NCBI GenBank assembly: GCA_001828935.1
Contig: MHZX01000092.1
Location: 1-49,997 of the forward strand
Length of the DNA stretch: 49,997 nt
Direction: 5' to 3'
Source of the DNA: Rhodocyclales bacterium RIFCSPLOWO2_02_FULL_63_24
GTDB lineage: Bacteria; Pseudomonadota; Gammaproteobacteria; Burkholderiales; Rhodocyclaceae
Shown: positions 41,188 through 49,997 of the stretch, in pieces
How positions within the stretch are numbered: the first letter of the stretch is position 1
Layout: each line of letters begins with the position of its first letter
The notes under the pieces: model-generated
What the model was told of the DNA's origin: nothing
What the model saw: only the letters and a program-made list of their open reading frames with translations
The model's database searches: none
Position numbers and translations under genes: made by a program

Positions 41188-42456
41188 ATGAAAATTCTGG
41201 TGGTTGGCTCCGGCGGCCGCGAGCACGCGCTGGCCTGGCGCCTGGCGCAGGCGCCAGGAATGCAGAAGGTCTATGTCGCGCCCGGCAATGCCGGCACGGC
41301 GCGCGAACACGAGCTGGAGAACCTGCCGCTCACGGACATTGACGCGCTGGCCGACTATGCCCAGCGCGAAAAAGTCCATGCCACCGTGGTGGGACCCGAA
41401 GCGCCACTGGCCGCCGGCATCGTCGATGCTTTCCGTGCCCGCAATCTGCGTATCTTTGGCCCGACCAAGGCTGCCGCGCAATTGGAAAGTTCGAAGGACT
41501 TTGCCAAGCGGTTCATGACCCGCCACAACATCCCGACGGCTAGGTTCAGAACCTTTGCCGACGCCAAGGCGGCCCATGCCTATATTGATGCCGAGGGCGC
41601 GCCCATCGTGATCAAGGCCGACGGGCTTGCGGCCGGCAAGGGCGTCGTGGTGGCGATGGACATCGCCGAGGCGCACGCCGCGGTGGACATGATGCTGGCC
41701 GACAACAAGTTGGGCGATGCCGGTGCCCGCGTCGTGGTCGAGGAATTCCTCGACGGCGAGGAGGCCAGTTTCATCGTCATGGCCGATGGTCGCCACGCGC
41801 TGCCGCTGGCCACCAGCCAGGACCACAAGCGGCTCCGGGATGGCGACCTGGGACCGAATACCGGCGGCATGGGCGCCTATTCCCCGGCGCCGGTGGTGAC
41901 GCCTGAAATTCACGCACGCGTGATGCGCGAGGTGATCATGCCGACCATCAACGGCATGGCAGCGGACGGCATTGTCTTCACCGGCTTCCTGTATGCCGGG
42001 CTGATGATCAAGCCCGACGGCAGCCTGCGCGTGCTGGAGTTCAACTGCCGCATGGGCGACCCGGAAACGCAACCGATCATGATGCGGCTGAAGAGCAACT
42101 TCGTCGAACTGGTCGATGCGGCAATCGACGGCCGCCTCCATGAAGTTCAGGCGGAGTGGGATCGTCGTGTCGCACTCGGCGTGGTCATGGCTGCCGCCCA
42201 CTATCCCGAGACCCCGCGCAAGGGCGATGTGATTCACGGCCTTCCGGTGCCGACCGAGGACAGCCACGTGTTTCATGCCGGCACAGCGGCGAAGAACGGC
42301 GAGGTGATGACGGCGGGCGGCCGCGTGCTCTGCGTCACGGCTCTCGGCGACAACGTCAAGGCGGCGCAGAAGCGCGCCTATGAAATGCTCGATCCGATCA
42401 GCTTCGACGGCATGCAATGCCGGCGCGACATCGGCTATCGGGCGATCAAGCGCTAA
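41188..42456 (+). CDS. purD: Phosphoribosylamine-glycine ligase
   Basis: 422 aa. MKILVVGSGGREHALAW start, GPEAPLAAGIVD, ATP-grasp motif IKADGLAAGKGV, and FNCRMGDPETQ near 290. Second step of purine synthesis. ATG 41188 has GGAGG 5 bp upstream; upstream in-frame extension is rejected. Confidence 0.97.
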   Translation: MKILVVGSGGREHALAWRLAQAPGMQKVYVAPGNAGTAREHELENLPLTDIDALADYAQREKVHATVVGPEAPLAAGIVDAFRARNLRIFGPTKAAAQLESSKDFAKRFMTRHNIPTARFRTFADAKAAHAYIDAEGAPIVIKADGLAAGKGVVVAMDIAEAHAAVDMMLADNKLGDAGARVVVEEFLDGEEASFIVMADGRHALPLATSQDHKRLRDGDLGPNTGGMGAYSPAPVVTPEIHARVMREVIMPTINGMAADGIVFTGFLYAGLMIKPDGSLRVLEFNCRMGDPETQPIMMRLKSNFVELVDAAIDGRLHEVQAEWDRRVALGVVMAAAHYPETPRKGDVIHGLPVPTEDSHVFHAGTAAKNGEVMTAGGRVLCVTALGDNVKAAQKRAYEMLDPISFDGMQCRRDIGYRAIKR

Positions 42457-42460
42457 GACG

Positions 42461-43609
42461 ATGATCCTGCCTCCTGCCACGCTTGGGATGCTGGGGGGTG
42501 GCCAGTTGGGCCGTTTCTTCGTTATCGCCGCGCGCGAAATAGGGTATCGCGTGATCGTGCTCGATCCCGATCCGCAAAGCCCCGCCGGGCGCATCGCCGA
42601 CCAGCATCTGGTCGCCGCCTATGACGACGGCGACGCGCTTGATCGCATGGCCGAATTCTGCGCCGCGGTGACCACCGAATTCGAGAACGTGCCGGCCGGC
42701 AGCCTGGCCTACCTGTCCAAGTTCCTTGCGGTGCGACCCAGTGCCGAAGCCGTCGCCATCAGCCAGAATCGCGTTGCGGAGAAAAGTTTCCTCAAGCAGC
42801 ACGGTTTTCCGCACGCGTCCTGGACCGACATTCGCAGCGAGGCAGACGTCGCACAGGCCAGCGCCGATCTCTTTCCCGGCATCCTCAAGGTTGCCCGTTT
42901 CGGCTACGACGGCAAGGGCCAGGTGAGAGTCATGAGTCGCCAGGAGGCGCTGCTGGCGTTTCGTCAGTTGAAGAATGAACCCTGCGTACTTGAGCAATTG
43001 CTGGCGCTCGATTACGAGATTTCCGTGGTGCTGGCGCGCGACGAGGCGGGGAGCGTGAAGTGCTTCGCCCCTGCCGAGAACAGTCATCGCCACGGCATAC
43101 TCGACGTCTCCATGGTGCCGGCGCGCACCACGGGATGCATGGCCGGCGACGCACAGGAAATCGCCGAAGGCATCGCGCAGGAAATGGGCTACGTCGGCAC
43201 GCTGGCCGTCGAGTTTTTTGTCGTGCGCGGCCAGCTCTTTGTCAATGAAATCGCGCCGCGGCCGCACAATTCGGGGCATTACAGCATCGACGCCTGCATT
43301 ACCAACCAGTTCGAGCAGCAGGTCAGGGCGCTCACCGGCTTGCCGCTGGGTGAGGCACGGGCGCATTCGGCCGCCGTGATGGTGAACCTGCTGGGCGACC
43401 TGTGGTACTTGCAGGATCCGCATCACAGCCACGAACCCGATTGGGCGCAACTGCTCGCCGTTCCCAATCTCAAACTGCATCTCTACGGCAAGCATCACGC
43501 CCGGCCGGGGCGCAAGATGGGCCACTTCACGGTAATCGGCAGCGATGCGCAGAAGGTTCAGGAGTCGGCGCTGGCGGCACGGCGCTTGATCGGCATCGGC
43601 GATGACTGA
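42461..43609 (+). CDS. purK: 5-(carboxyamino)imidazole ribonucleotide synthase
   Basis: 382 aa. N-terminal LGMLGGGQLGRFFVIAARE, ATP-grasp KVARFGYDGKGQ, FAPAENSHRHGILDVSMVPA, and NEIAPRPHNSGHYSIDAC. Makes N5-CAIR from AIR, normally followed by PurE, which is not in this window. 4 bp after purD; overlaps tsaC by 8 bp. Confidence 0.96.
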   Translation: MILPPATLGMLGGGQLGRFFVIAAREIGYRVIVLDPDPQSPAGRIADQHLVAAYDDGDALDRMAEFCAAVTTEFENVPAGSLAYLSKFLAVRPSAEAVAISQNRVAEKSFLKQHGFPHASWTDIRSEADVAQASADLFPGILKVARFGYDGKGQVRVMSRQEALLAFRQLKNEPCVLEQLLALDYEISVVLARDEAGSVKCFAPAENSHRHGILDVSMVPARTTGCMAGDAQEIAEGIAQEMGYVGTLAVEFFVVRGQLFVNEIAPRPHNSGHYSIDACITNQFEQQVRALTGLPLGEARAHSAAVMVNLLGDLWYLQDPHHSHEPDWAQLLAVPNLKLHLYGKHHARPGRKMGHFTVIGSDAQKVQESALAARRLIGIGDD

Positions 43610-44561
43610 TGTGTCGCGCGCGGCGGCAAAGCTCCGCGCCGGCGAACTGGTCGCCTTTCCCACCGAAACAGTCTATGGCCTCGGCGCCGATGCATGCAAT
43701 CCGCTCGCCATCGCCAAAATCTTTGCCGCCAAGGGACGCCCGGCCGATCATCCGCTGATCGTCCATCTGCCGGACGCGTCGCACCTCGAACGCTGGGCGA
43801 TCGATATTCCCGACGCCGCCCGTACACTGGCTGCCGCATTCTGGCCAGGACCCTTGACCCTGATCCTCAGGCGGCATCCGGCGGTCCTCGACGCCATCAC
43901 CGGCGGCCAGGACAGCGTCGGCCTGCGCGTGCCGAATCATCCGTTGGCACTGCAGTTGCTGCGCGAATTCGACGGCGGCGTGGCGGCGCCCTCGGCCAAC
44001 CGCTTCGGTCGCGTCAGCCCGACCACGGCCGCGCATGTGCGCGAGGAACTCGGCGATGCGGTAGCGCTGATCCTCGACGGCGGCGCCTGCGCAGTCGGCA
44101 TCGAATCCACCATCCTCGATCTTTCCGGCGGCGAGCCGCGGATACTCCGCCCCGGCATGCTGGATGCGGCGGCCATCGGCGCGGTGCTGGGCCGCTCCCC
44201 GGAGTTCGGCGGCACGCAGACCGCACCGCGGGTTTCCGGCAGTCTCGAAGCCCACTACGCACCGCGTACCCCGCTGCAACTGGCGCCCGCGGTCGAACTG
44301 GCGGAGATTGCGCGCAAGGCGCTGGTGGCAGGTCGGCGCGTCGCCGTGCTGGCCTCGCAGCCGCTCGCCCTTGGCCACGAGAATCTCGCCTGGTGCCCGG
44401 CCAGCGAGGATGCCGCCCAGTTTGCCCACGATCTTTATGCCCGGCTACGCGAACTGGACGTGATGGGATGCGACCTGATTCTCGTCGCGGCGCCGCCCGA
44501 CGACGATTCCTGGCGAGCCGTGGCCGACCGCCTGCGCCGCGCTGCTGCCGGATCGAAATGA
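43602..44561 (+). CDS. tsaC: L-threonylcarbamoyladenylate synthase (Sua5/YrdC)
   Basis: 319 aa, the long Sua5 form: YrdC domain (LVAFPTETVYGLGADA, KGRPADHPLIVH, PSANRFGRVSPT, STILDLS) plus a C-terminal Sua5 domain with SLEAHYAPRTPL. Makes threonylcarbamoyl-AMP for t6A37 tRNA modification. Adjacent to purK as in many betaproteobacteria. Confidence 0.95.
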   Translation: MTDVSRAAAKLRAGELVAFPTETVYGLGADACNPLAIAKIFAAKGRPADHPLIVHLPDASHLERWAIDIPDAARTLAAAFWPGPLTLILRRHPAVLDAITGGQDSVGLRVPNHPLALQLLREFDGGVAAPSANRFGRVSPTTAAHVREELGDAVALILDGGACAVGIESTILDLSGGEPRILRPGMLDAAAIGAVLGRSPEFGGTQTAPRVSGSLEAHYAPRTPLQLAPAVELAEIARKALVAGRRVAVLASQPLALGHENLAWCPASEDAAQFAHDLYARLRELDVMGCDLILVAAPPDDDSWRAVADRLRRAAAGSK

Positions 44562-44650
44562 GGGTGAAACATTATTGTCATCGAGGTCTAAAGTTTTGCG
44601 CTGACGGCCGATAATTTTTCTGAGAGCGGGTTTTCCGCCAGGAGGAGACT

Positions 44651-44920
44651 ATGGCTGCCAAGGAGCGCGACGGACGACGCCCGGGGAAGCTTCTGCAAGA
44701 ACCTGAGCCGTCCGGCCGCACAATAGGGTCCGCGGTGAATGCGGCCATCAACCAAGGGTTCGTGATCGGCCGCGAAGTCATGGTCGGCAGCATTCCCGGC
44801 ATCGTGGTCGGCTACAACATAGCCAGTTTCGGCCAGTTTGTCGGCAACGCTTACCCGCTGGTAGTGCGCACCGCACTGGGTGTGGCCAAATGCGGTATGG
44901 ACGAGGTAAGCTTGGCCTGA
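44651..44920 (+). CDS. Small hypothetical protein, Gly/Val-rich hydrophobic core
   Basis: 89 aa. Preceded by AGGAGGAG (44640-44647), so surely translated. Charged N-terminal 25 residues, then a moderately hydrophobic stretch from GFVIGREVMVGSIPGIVVGY to about residue 75, with one Cys (AKCGMDE). May associate with membranes. No family recognised. 50 bp before the tRNA-Ala gene. Confidence 0.7.
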   Translation: MAAKERDGRRPGKLLQEPEPSGRTIGSAVNAAINQGFVIGREVMVGSIPGIVVGYNIASFGQFVGNAYPLVVRTALGVAKCGMDEVSLA

Positions 44921-44950
44921 AGGCTGCTTCCCTTGGCGTATCCCGGTTGC

Positions 44951-44956
44951 TATAAT
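44951..44956 (+). promoter_or_regulatory. -10 box of the tRNA-Ala promoter
   Basis: Exact TATAAT 13 bp before the mature tRNA 5' end. A convincing -35 is not visible (TTCCCT at about 44928 is a weak match). Confidence 0.5.
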
Positions 44957-44969
44957 TCCGCCGCTTGAT

Positions 44970-45045
44970 GGGGGTGTAGCTCAGTTGGGAGAGCGCGACG
45001 TTCGCAACGTCGAGGCCAGCGGTTCGATCCCGCTCACCTCCACCA
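44970..45045 (+). tRNA. tRNA-Ala (anticodon CGC)
   Basis: 76 nt with encoded CCA. Acceptor GGGGGTG/CACCTCC includes the G3-U70 wobble that specifies alanine; D arm GCTC/GAGC; anticodon stem CGACG/CGTCG with loop TTCGCAA (anticodon CGC at 45003-45005, reads GCG); T arm AGCGG/CCGCT with TTCGATC loop. Confidence 0.97.
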
Positions 45046-45052
45046 TTTCAAC

Positions 45053-45080
45053 AAGGCCAGATTCCTGCTCTGGCCTTTTT
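45053..45080 (+). terminator. Rho-independent terminator of tRNA-Ala
   Basis: AAGGCCAGA (45053-45061), loop TTCCTGC, TCTGGCCTT (45069-45077), ending in TTTTT at 45076-45080. Lies 7 bp after the tRNA. Confidence 0.92.
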
Positions 45081-45361
45081 CACGCCCATTCGTCGCGTGC
45101 CTGGTCCTGCTTGCACCGGCTCGATGCGGGCTTGGAACTTCGCCGGGACGACCCGCGCAGGCCGGAGCAGATGCAATCCCCATTTTCTCTGGTCTATGTC
45201 TTTAGGTAAATGCGATATCCATTTGCCATGAGCTGGTCGTCCTGCTACAGTGCAGGTCTCTGCGCGGTATGTGCAGGAGTGATCGGGCCTGCGATCATCA
45301 AGAACAAGAGCGCCCCAGGGTCCGCAGGAAGTTGTGTGAATGACCAATTTCGGGAAATGAC
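45081..45361. other. Non-coding region upstream of the chemoreceptor gene
   Basis: About 280 bp after the tRNA terminator. No gene-like frame. It should hold the promoter of the chemoreceptor; no clear -35/-10 pair is seen. A small inverted repeat CCTGC-TACAGT-GCAGG lies near 45242-45257. Confidence 0.5.
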
Positions 45362-47548
45362 ATGAAACGACTATTGCTGGCGTTTGCCAATTCCATCCGG
45401 CTGCAGGCGATAGCCGCCCTGATCGGACTGTCGGGATTGGTCCTCTCCGTCGCGGTGATGGGAACCGTCCTGGTGCGTGGCATCGAGGCGAACTTCAACG
45501 ATGTCACCGTCGCCTCCGAGGCCATGGATGCGCTGCAAAAGGTCACCGATAGCATGCGCGTGGGACGTGCCCAGATTCTTCTCGCAGCACAGCATGACCC
45601 GGCGCTGGAAATCTCCAAGCTGCATGACCACACACTCGAATCCCACCTCGAGCGCATCGAAGAAAGCCGCACGACGGGCGCCAAGGCGCTGCAGCAACTC
45701 ATCGTCAAGCTTCCCACCGCGCCGGAAGTCAAGGAACTTGGCAAGACCTTCGACGAGATATCGAATGTCGGGTTTGCCCCGGCCGCAGTCCTGTTCAAGG
45801 AAGGCAAATATCAGGAGGCGGCGGCGCTGGCCACTCCGGCCAAGGTGCCGGGCTACAACCAGTTCGAGACCGTGGCTGGAGGCATCGGCAAGAAACTTGC
45901 GGCGTGGATGGAAATTTCGCGCGAAGACGCCGACGAGAAGGCGCATCTGAGCATCAGAGTGCTCGCCGGTGCGTCGATCCTGATTCTCATCGTATCGGTG
46001 ATTTTCTACTTCTTTGCGGTGCGCCCTATCCTGGCGCGCCTCATCCAGTTGAAGCTGCTCGCCGAAAACTCGTCGCGCGGCGCCCTCGAGACGGAACCCA
46101 AGGTCGGCCGCCTGGACGAAATCGGCATCGTGATCAGCGCCTTCAATGCCATGATCGTTTCATACAAGACGATGATCGGCAAGCTGTTGTTCGAATCGAG
46201 AATTCTTGGCACTGGCGCCGAACATCTGCTGGCGACCAGCCACGCCATGGCGCTGGAATCGAAGAAACAGGCGGCCGAAGTGCAGTCGGTCGCCGCCGCG
46301 GTGGAGGAGTTGTGTGCCAGCATGGCATTGGTCGATGACAAGGCCAAGGACACGTTGGAGATCGCATCGGTTGCCGAACAGAGAGCCGGTGCCGGCAAGG
46401 AAGTCGGTACCGCCGCCGCCGCCAACATGGAGTCGGTCGGCGCTGCGGTGCAGGGGGCTTCCTCCGCCATGAACGAGCTCACCGAGCGTTCGCGCGCCAT
46501 TTCCGGTATTACTGCCTCGATCAAGGAAATCGCCGACCAGACCAATCTGCTCGCGCTCAATGCCGCCATCGAGGCTGCCCGCGCCGGCGAGCAGGGGCGC
46601 GGCTTTGCCGTGGTTGCCGACGAAGTGCGCAAGCTGGCGGAAAAGTCGGCCGCTGCGGCTGCGGAAATCACCAGCATGCTCTCCGGTGTGCAATCCGACG
46701 TCGACAAGTCTGCCCGTGCAATCGGCGCTGCTACGCAAACCGCCAAGAGCAGCGCCGACATGGCGCGCGAAATGGCCGGTACGCTCGGACAGATTCAGCA
46801 GGGTGCCGCGGAAACGTCCAGCAACGTCAGCCACGTCGCGCTGGCGGTGTCCGAGCAGGTCAAGGCCACCCAGATGATCACCTCGCGCACCAGCACCATA
46901 CACGCCATCTCGGAATCCAGCGAAACCCAGGCGCACACGATCGAAAGAGAGGTCCAGTACATCAGTACCGTGGCCGCCGGATTCAACGAAATCAAGCGCA
47001 TGTTCTTCATCGAGCAGTTCACCGTGCACGCCATGGCGCTGCACGAAGCGATGCGCGAGATGGCGATGCGGATGTCTGCTCGGGTGGCGGAAGTCATCGA
47101 GGCCGCGATTCGTTCCGGGAGGATTTCCGAGGCGGCGGTGTTCGACGACCAGTATGTGCCGATCCCCAACACCGAGCCGAAGAAATTCCGTACCAAATAC
47201 GATGAACTTTTCGATCAGATCCTGACGGAGCTGCAGGAAGGCGCGCTCAAGGCCGCACCAGAAATCGTCTACGCCATCGTCATCGACCGCAACGCCTATG
47301 TGCCGACCCATAACAAGCGTTTCTCGCAGCCGCTTACCGGCAATCCTAAGATCGACCTTGCCGGCAACCGCACCAAGCGAAAATTCACCGACCCGGTGGG
47401 CGAAACCTGCGGCAAGAGCCAGCAGACTTTCCTGCTTCAGACCTACCGCCGCGACACCGGTGAAATCATGCACGACATGTCGGCGCCGATCCGGGTCTGC
47501 GGTCGTCACTGGGGCGGGTTCCGTGTCGGCTACCTGCCGCCGAACTGA
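45362..47548 (+). CDS. Methyl-accepting chemotaxis protein with C-terminal extension
   Basis: 728 aa. TM1 about 15-38, periplasmic four-helix-bundle-like domain to about 197, TM2 about 200-220, HAMP, then the MCP signalling domain with the hairpin tip [20 protein letters not shown] and [16 protein letters not shown] (about 390-430). Unusually, about 180 residues follow the signalling coiled coil (from about 545), with [27 protein letters not shown] and [12 protein letters not shown] motifs, resembling a cytoplasmic sensory domain. Ligand unknown. Starts 281 bp after the tRNA-Ala terminator, so it is independently transcribed. Confidence 0.92.
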   Translation: MKRLLLAFANSIRLQAIAALIGLSGLVLSVAVMGTVLVRGIEANFNDVTVASEAMDALQKVTDSMRVGRAQILLAAQHDPALEISKLHDHTLESHLERIEESRTTGAKALQQLIVKLPTAPEVKELGKTFDEISNVGFAPAAVLFKEGKYQEAAALATPAKVPGYNQFETVAGGIGKKLAAWMEISREDADEKAHLSIRVLAGASILILIVSVIFYFFAVRPILARLIQLKLLAENSSRGALETEPKVGRLDEIGIVISAFNAMIVSYKTMIGKLLFESRILGTGAEHLLATSHAMALESKKQAAEVQSVAAAVEELCASMALVDDKAKDTLEIASVAEQRAGAGKEVGTAAAANMESVGAAVQGASSAMNELTERSRAISGITASIKEIADQTNLLALNAAIEAARAGEQGRGFAVVADEVRKLAEKSAAAAAEITSMLSGVQSDVDKSARAIGAATQTAKSSADMAREMAGTLGQIQQGAAETSSNVSHVALAVSEQVKATQMITSRTSTIHAISESSETQAHTIEREVQYISTVAAGFNEIKRMFFIEQFTVHAMALHEAMREMAMRMSARVAEVIEAAIRSGRISEAAVFDDQYVPIPNTEPKKFRTKYDELFDQILTELQEGALKAAPEIVYAIVIDRNAYVPTHNKRFSQPLTGNPKIDLAGNRTKRKFTDPVGETCGKSQQTFLLQTYRRDTGEIMHDMSAPIRVCGRHWGGFRVGYLPPN

Positions 47549-47643
47549 AGCCGCGAACTGGCAAGCGTCATGTTTTGGCGGTGCGGTTCGGGTCAGCAGG
47601 AACTACCGGGTTCGGGTCAGGAAAGATCGCCAAGTTGCGCCCC

Positions 47644-47680
47644 GAAAAAAACGGGCTGGATCATTGCTGATCCAGCCCGT
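47644..47680 (-). terminator. Rho-independent terminator of tRNA-Arg
   Basis: On the minus strand a 13-bp perfect stem ACGGGCTGGATCA / TGATCCAGCCCGT around GCAA (+ 47651-47680), followed by T7 (+ 47645-47651, shared by one base with the stem). 9 bp after the tRNA 3' end. Confidence 0.93.
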
Positions 47681-47689
47681 TGCTGTTTC

Positions 47690-47766
47690 TGGCGCGCCCG
47701 GAGAGATTCGAACTCCCTACCCCTTGGTTCGTAGCCAAGTACTCTATCCAGATGAGCTACGGGCGC
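47690..47766 (-). tRNA. tRNA-Arg (anticodon ACG)
   Basis: 77 nt with encoded CCA. Acceptor GCGCCCG/CGGGCGC, discriminator G; D arm with AGCTC; anticodon stem CTTGG/CCAAG around CTACGAA (anticodon ACG, A34 normally edited to inosine); T loop TTCGAAT. Confidence 0.96.
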
Positions 47767-47850
47767 TTGAGAGGGCGGGATTATACCCAAGAAATCGCCG
47801 AAGACAAGACGGAAACCCGGCGAGAACGGACAAGCCCTTGTTGCCAGGGA

Positions 47851-48426
47851 TCATTTCCTTTGCGCGGAACGGACTTTTTGCGCCAATGCGCGGACCTGGT
47901 CCGCCGAGACCTCGTCCGGGCTCTTGTCTTTGAACAGCAGCCAGAGCAGGCTGCCATTGATGATGATCAAGGCGACCTCGATGTACAGAATCGTCGTCAC
48001 CAGTTGTCGCTGGGCGTTGTCGCCAAACAGGAAATAGAAGCCTTCGAAGGTAGGCAAGGCGGCTTTGGTGATCGCCGAGAAGTTCTCGAACGGCGGAAAC
48101 AGGAGTACCAGCACCAGGTTGATCGCTATCAGTGCCAGCACGGCGCGCTGCTGACGGTTGCCACCCGGGCGTCGGCGTTGCCGCAGCGGTGCGTCGCGCA
48201 ACAGCAGCAGTGCAATGCAGGCGTTGATCACCACGACGATGAGTTCAAGCGCGAGGAAATTTGCGTTGACGATCCGGTTCGGATGGGACCCGAAGGCGAA
48301 GTAGAAGCCGTCGAAGGTGGGAACGTTGCCGCGCTGCAGCGAAACGTAATCGTAGGGCGGAAGAACCAGGAGCAGTGCCAGGTTGGCGACTGCCGCGAGC
48401 AGTGCGATGCGCTGTGCATTGTTCAT
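47851..48426 (-). CDS. Internally duplicated four-helix membrane protein, unknown function
   Basis: 191 aa. Two copies of one unit: hydrophobic helix, then PPYDYVSLQRGNVPTFDGFY (first half) or PPFENFSAITKAALPTFEGF (second half), FG, then a second helix. The halves (about 10-77 and 98-165) are joined by a basic loop RQRRRPGGNRQQR; the C-terminus is charged. Four membrane segments in total. No family recognised. GCGGAAG precedes ATG 48426. Divergent from the UgpB-like gene. Confidence 0.8.
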   Translation of the reverse strand: MNNAQRIALLAAVANLALLLVLPPYDYVSLQRGNVPTFDGFYFAFGSHPNRIVNANFLALELIVVVINACIALLLLRDAPLRQRRRPGGNRQQRAVLALIAINLVLVLLFPPFENFSAITKAALPTFEGFYFLFGDNAQRQLVTTILYIEVALIIINGSLLWLLFKDKSPDEVSADQVRALAQKVRSAQRK

Positions 48427-48578
48427 GACTTCCGCTGCGGGCCTTGGCGGCTCTCTCTCCGGTGCTTGACGACTTGGGCTAGGTTAGTCGAGAAGCGCTG
48501 TGGGCGCAACGTTCCTGGAGCGAGGTGGATCGCGTATAAACTCCGCTTTATCGACCGACTGAAAGAGGCGGCAGAACA

Positions 48579-49913
48579 ATGAAAACGAAGGTTCAATGGA
48601 GGCAGGGAAGCTATCCCATATGGATGGACGCGTTGGGCCGGGCTGCCGTCGCGAGAATTCTGTGGACTTTGCTTGGTGGCGCTGCGGCAGGCTCGGTTTC
48701 TGCCCAGGACATCAGTTTGCGCCATGATCTCGACGGCAAGAGGCTGGATACCCTGGCGACCCTGGTCTTGCGCTTCAATGACGAACTGAAAGGCAAGGGT
48801 CGGGTGCTGCTGCAGGATGTCCGAGGACTGGAAAACCGACAGGCGTTGCCGCATCTGGCCCTGCTCGATCCCGACGACAGCATGGAGTTTTTCGGCACTC
48901 GGCCGCGTTTCCGTCCGTTGCACGCGGTCATGCGCGAAGGCAGACAGAGGCTCGACGCCACCAAGTTCTACCCGCAGGTTGCGGATGCCGTGAATGATGC
49001 CAGCGGGCGCATCCAGGCGCTGCCGATCGCGCTGGCGCTGCCGGTACTGTTTACCAACCGTGAGGTTTTGCGCAAGGCCGGGGTCGATCCTGACCAACCG
49101 GTGAAGACCTGGTGGGAGTTGCAGAAGGTGGCGGGCGAGATCTACGACCACGGCGGCAAGTGTCCCTTGACCACCGCGCGGTTCGCCTGGGTGCATTCCG
49201 AAAACGTCGCGACGCAGCACGGCGAGCCGGTGGTGGGCCGGGTCGGACGCGTGGACAGGGTGCTGGTCAACGGCATGGTCAACGTCAAACATCTGGCGCT
49301 GCTGGCCAGTTGGCAGAAAAGCCGCTATTTTCATTATTCCGGGCCGGGCCTCGAAGGCAACCAGCGCTTTCTCAGCGGCGAATGTGCGATGCTGACCGGC
49401 GAGTCATCCCTGTATGCCGAAGCCAGGCGTGCCGGACTGGACGTCGGCGTTACCGCCTTGCCTCACTACGACGACGTGTACGGGGTGAAGCCGGCCGATG
49501 TCCTGCCCGATGGCGCCGGATTGTGGGTATTGGCTGGACACAAGAAGGAAGACTACAAGCTGGCTGCCCGTTTTGTGGCCTTCATGATGCGGCCTGAGGT
49601 GCAGAAGGAGTGGGTGCACGCCACCAGTTACCTGCCGATGACGCCGGTGGCGGTGACGGCGCTACGCGATTCGGGTATTCCCCAGCATTTGCTGGACGCG
49701 GCGCAAAAGCGCCTATCGGTGTCGCGCAAGGGCAGCACGCGCGCCAAGCACGGGCCGATTCGCGATCGCCTGCACGAGTTTCTCGGCGAGGAGGTGGCTT
49801 TCGTGTGGACCACCGATCGTCCGGCGAAAGAGGCGCTGGACAATACCGTGCGTCGGGTCAACGCAGCCATAGCGCCGCCGGCAAAGGCGATGGCGACAGC
49901 CGGCAAGCGGTGA
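48579..49913 (+). CDS. UgpB-like periplasmic solute-binding protein
   Basis: 444 aa. N-terminal signal region with cleavage likely after SVSA (residue 42), mature start QDISLRHDL. Family-1 extracellular binding fold: ALPIALALPVLFTNREVLRKAG, KTWWELQKVAGEIYD, FLSGECAMLTGESSLYAEAR, and AARFVAFMMRPEVQKEW, similar to UgpB of the glycerol-3-phosphate ABC importer. An in-frame ATG at 48624 (MDALGRAAVA) would give a more typical signal peptide. Stop overlaps the next gene (GTGA), a phosphodiesterase, which supports a glycerophosphodiester or G3P substrate. Confidence 0.82.
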   Translation: MKTKVQWRQGSYPIWMDALGRAAVARILWTLLGGAAAGSVSAQDISLRHDLDGKRLDTLATLVLRFNDELKGKGRVLLQDVRGLENRQALPHLALLDPDDSMEFFGTRPRFRPLHAVMREGRQRLDATKFYPQVADAVNDASGRIQALPIALALPVLFTNREVLRKAGVDPDQPVKTWWELQKVAGEIYDHGGKCPLTTARFAWVHSENVATQHGEPVVGRVGRVDRVLVNGMVNVKHLALLASWQKSRYFHYSGPGLEGNQRFLSGECAMLTGESSLYAEARRAGLDVGVTALPHYDDVYGVKPADVLPDGAGLWVLAGHKKEDYKLAARFVAFMMRPEVQKEWVHATSYLPMTPVAVTALRDSGIPQHLLDAAQKRLSVSRKGSTRAKHGPIRDRLHEFLGEEVAFVWTTDRPAKEALDNTVRRVNAAIAPPAKAMATAGKR

Positions 49914-49997
49914 TCTATCCGCGCATCATCGCGCACCGTTGCGGCGGCGCGCTGACGCCGGAAAATACGCTGGCCGGCTTGCGCCTCGCGGCGCGGC
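49910..49997 (+). CDS. ugpQ: Glycerophosphodiester phosphodiesterase, 3' end outside window
   Basis: Only 29 codons are visible: VIYPRIIAHRCGGALTPENT then LAGLRLAAR. The AHR(G/C)G and PENT residues match the catalytic His and Glu/Asn motif at the N-terminus of GDPD enzymes such as UgpQ. GTG start overlaps the binding-protein stop by 4 bp. Would hydrolyse imported glycerophosphodiesters to G3P. Cut by the window edge. Confidence 0.8.
   Translation, partial: MIYPRIIAHRCGGALTPENTLAGLRLAAR

Noticed and set aside
43562..43586. Extra copy of the dispersed repeat at the purK 3' end
   Set aside because: Encodes normal PurK C-terminal residues (ESALAARRL); probably composition.

Overview
The window is GC-rich, gene-dense chromosome from what looks like a chemolithoautotrophic or facultatively autotrophic betaproteobacterium. 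The lptD-surA-pdxA-rsmA operon, dusB-fis-purH-purD, amgK-murU, the UbiH type and the Calvin-cycle gene order all fit Betaproteobacteria. A Rhodocyclales/Sterolibacteriaceae relative such as Sulfuritalea is my guess and is unverified. There is no rRNA, CRISPR array, transposase or phage gene.

Left part (1-15.4 kb): a carbon-fixation and central-carbon block. A TPR protein (5' end outside the window) overlaps cbbQ, followed by cbbO; together CbbQ and CbbO form a Rubisco activase. A convergent class III nucleotide cyclase follows, then fbp, prk, tkt, gap, pgk, pyk and fba, all on the + strand, ending at a clear terminator. Fbp, Prk and Tkt serve RuBP regeneration. Gap, Pgk and Fba are shared with glycolysis and gluconeogenesis. 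No Rubisco gene is visible; one is expected upstream of the window.

Middle part (15.4-33.6 kb): psiE-family gene, purC, a DUF2189 membrane protein, prlC, then (minus strand) a Cys-rich mini-protein and a PilZ protein, then xthA and a Crp/Fnr regulator. A 2.35-kb segment carrying a Schlafen/AlbA-type ATP-binding protein sits between the Crp/Fnr gene and a DUF2892 gene, bracketed by 17-bp perfect direct repeats. A seven-gene minus-strand operon, lptD-surA-pdxA-glutamine amidotransferase-rsmA-flavoprotein-lpxR, covers outer-membrane assembly and LPS modification, PLP synthesis and rRNA methylation.

Right part (33.7-50 kb): amgK-murU (peptidoglycan recycling), pepP, ubiH, dusB-fis-purH, purD-purK-tsaC, a small hypothetical gene, tRNA-Ala(CGC) with terminator, a chemoreceptor, tRNA-Arg(ACG) with terminator, an internally duplicated membrane protein, and a UgpB-like binding protein overlapping the start of a glycerophosphodiester phosphodiesterase.

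Most unusual signals: (1) a perfect 26-bp inverted repeat with a 6-nt loop that buries the ribosome-binding region, start codon and first codons of murU; (2) related palindrome-rich insertions in the same reading frame inside two unrelated essential-type genes, rsmA and ubiH, reminiscent of protein-coding palindromic elements; (3) the direct-repeat-bounded AlbA/Schlafen segment splitting a regulator/membrane-protein pair; (4) a short dispersed intergenic repeat. No database search was possible; family names come from motifs I can read.
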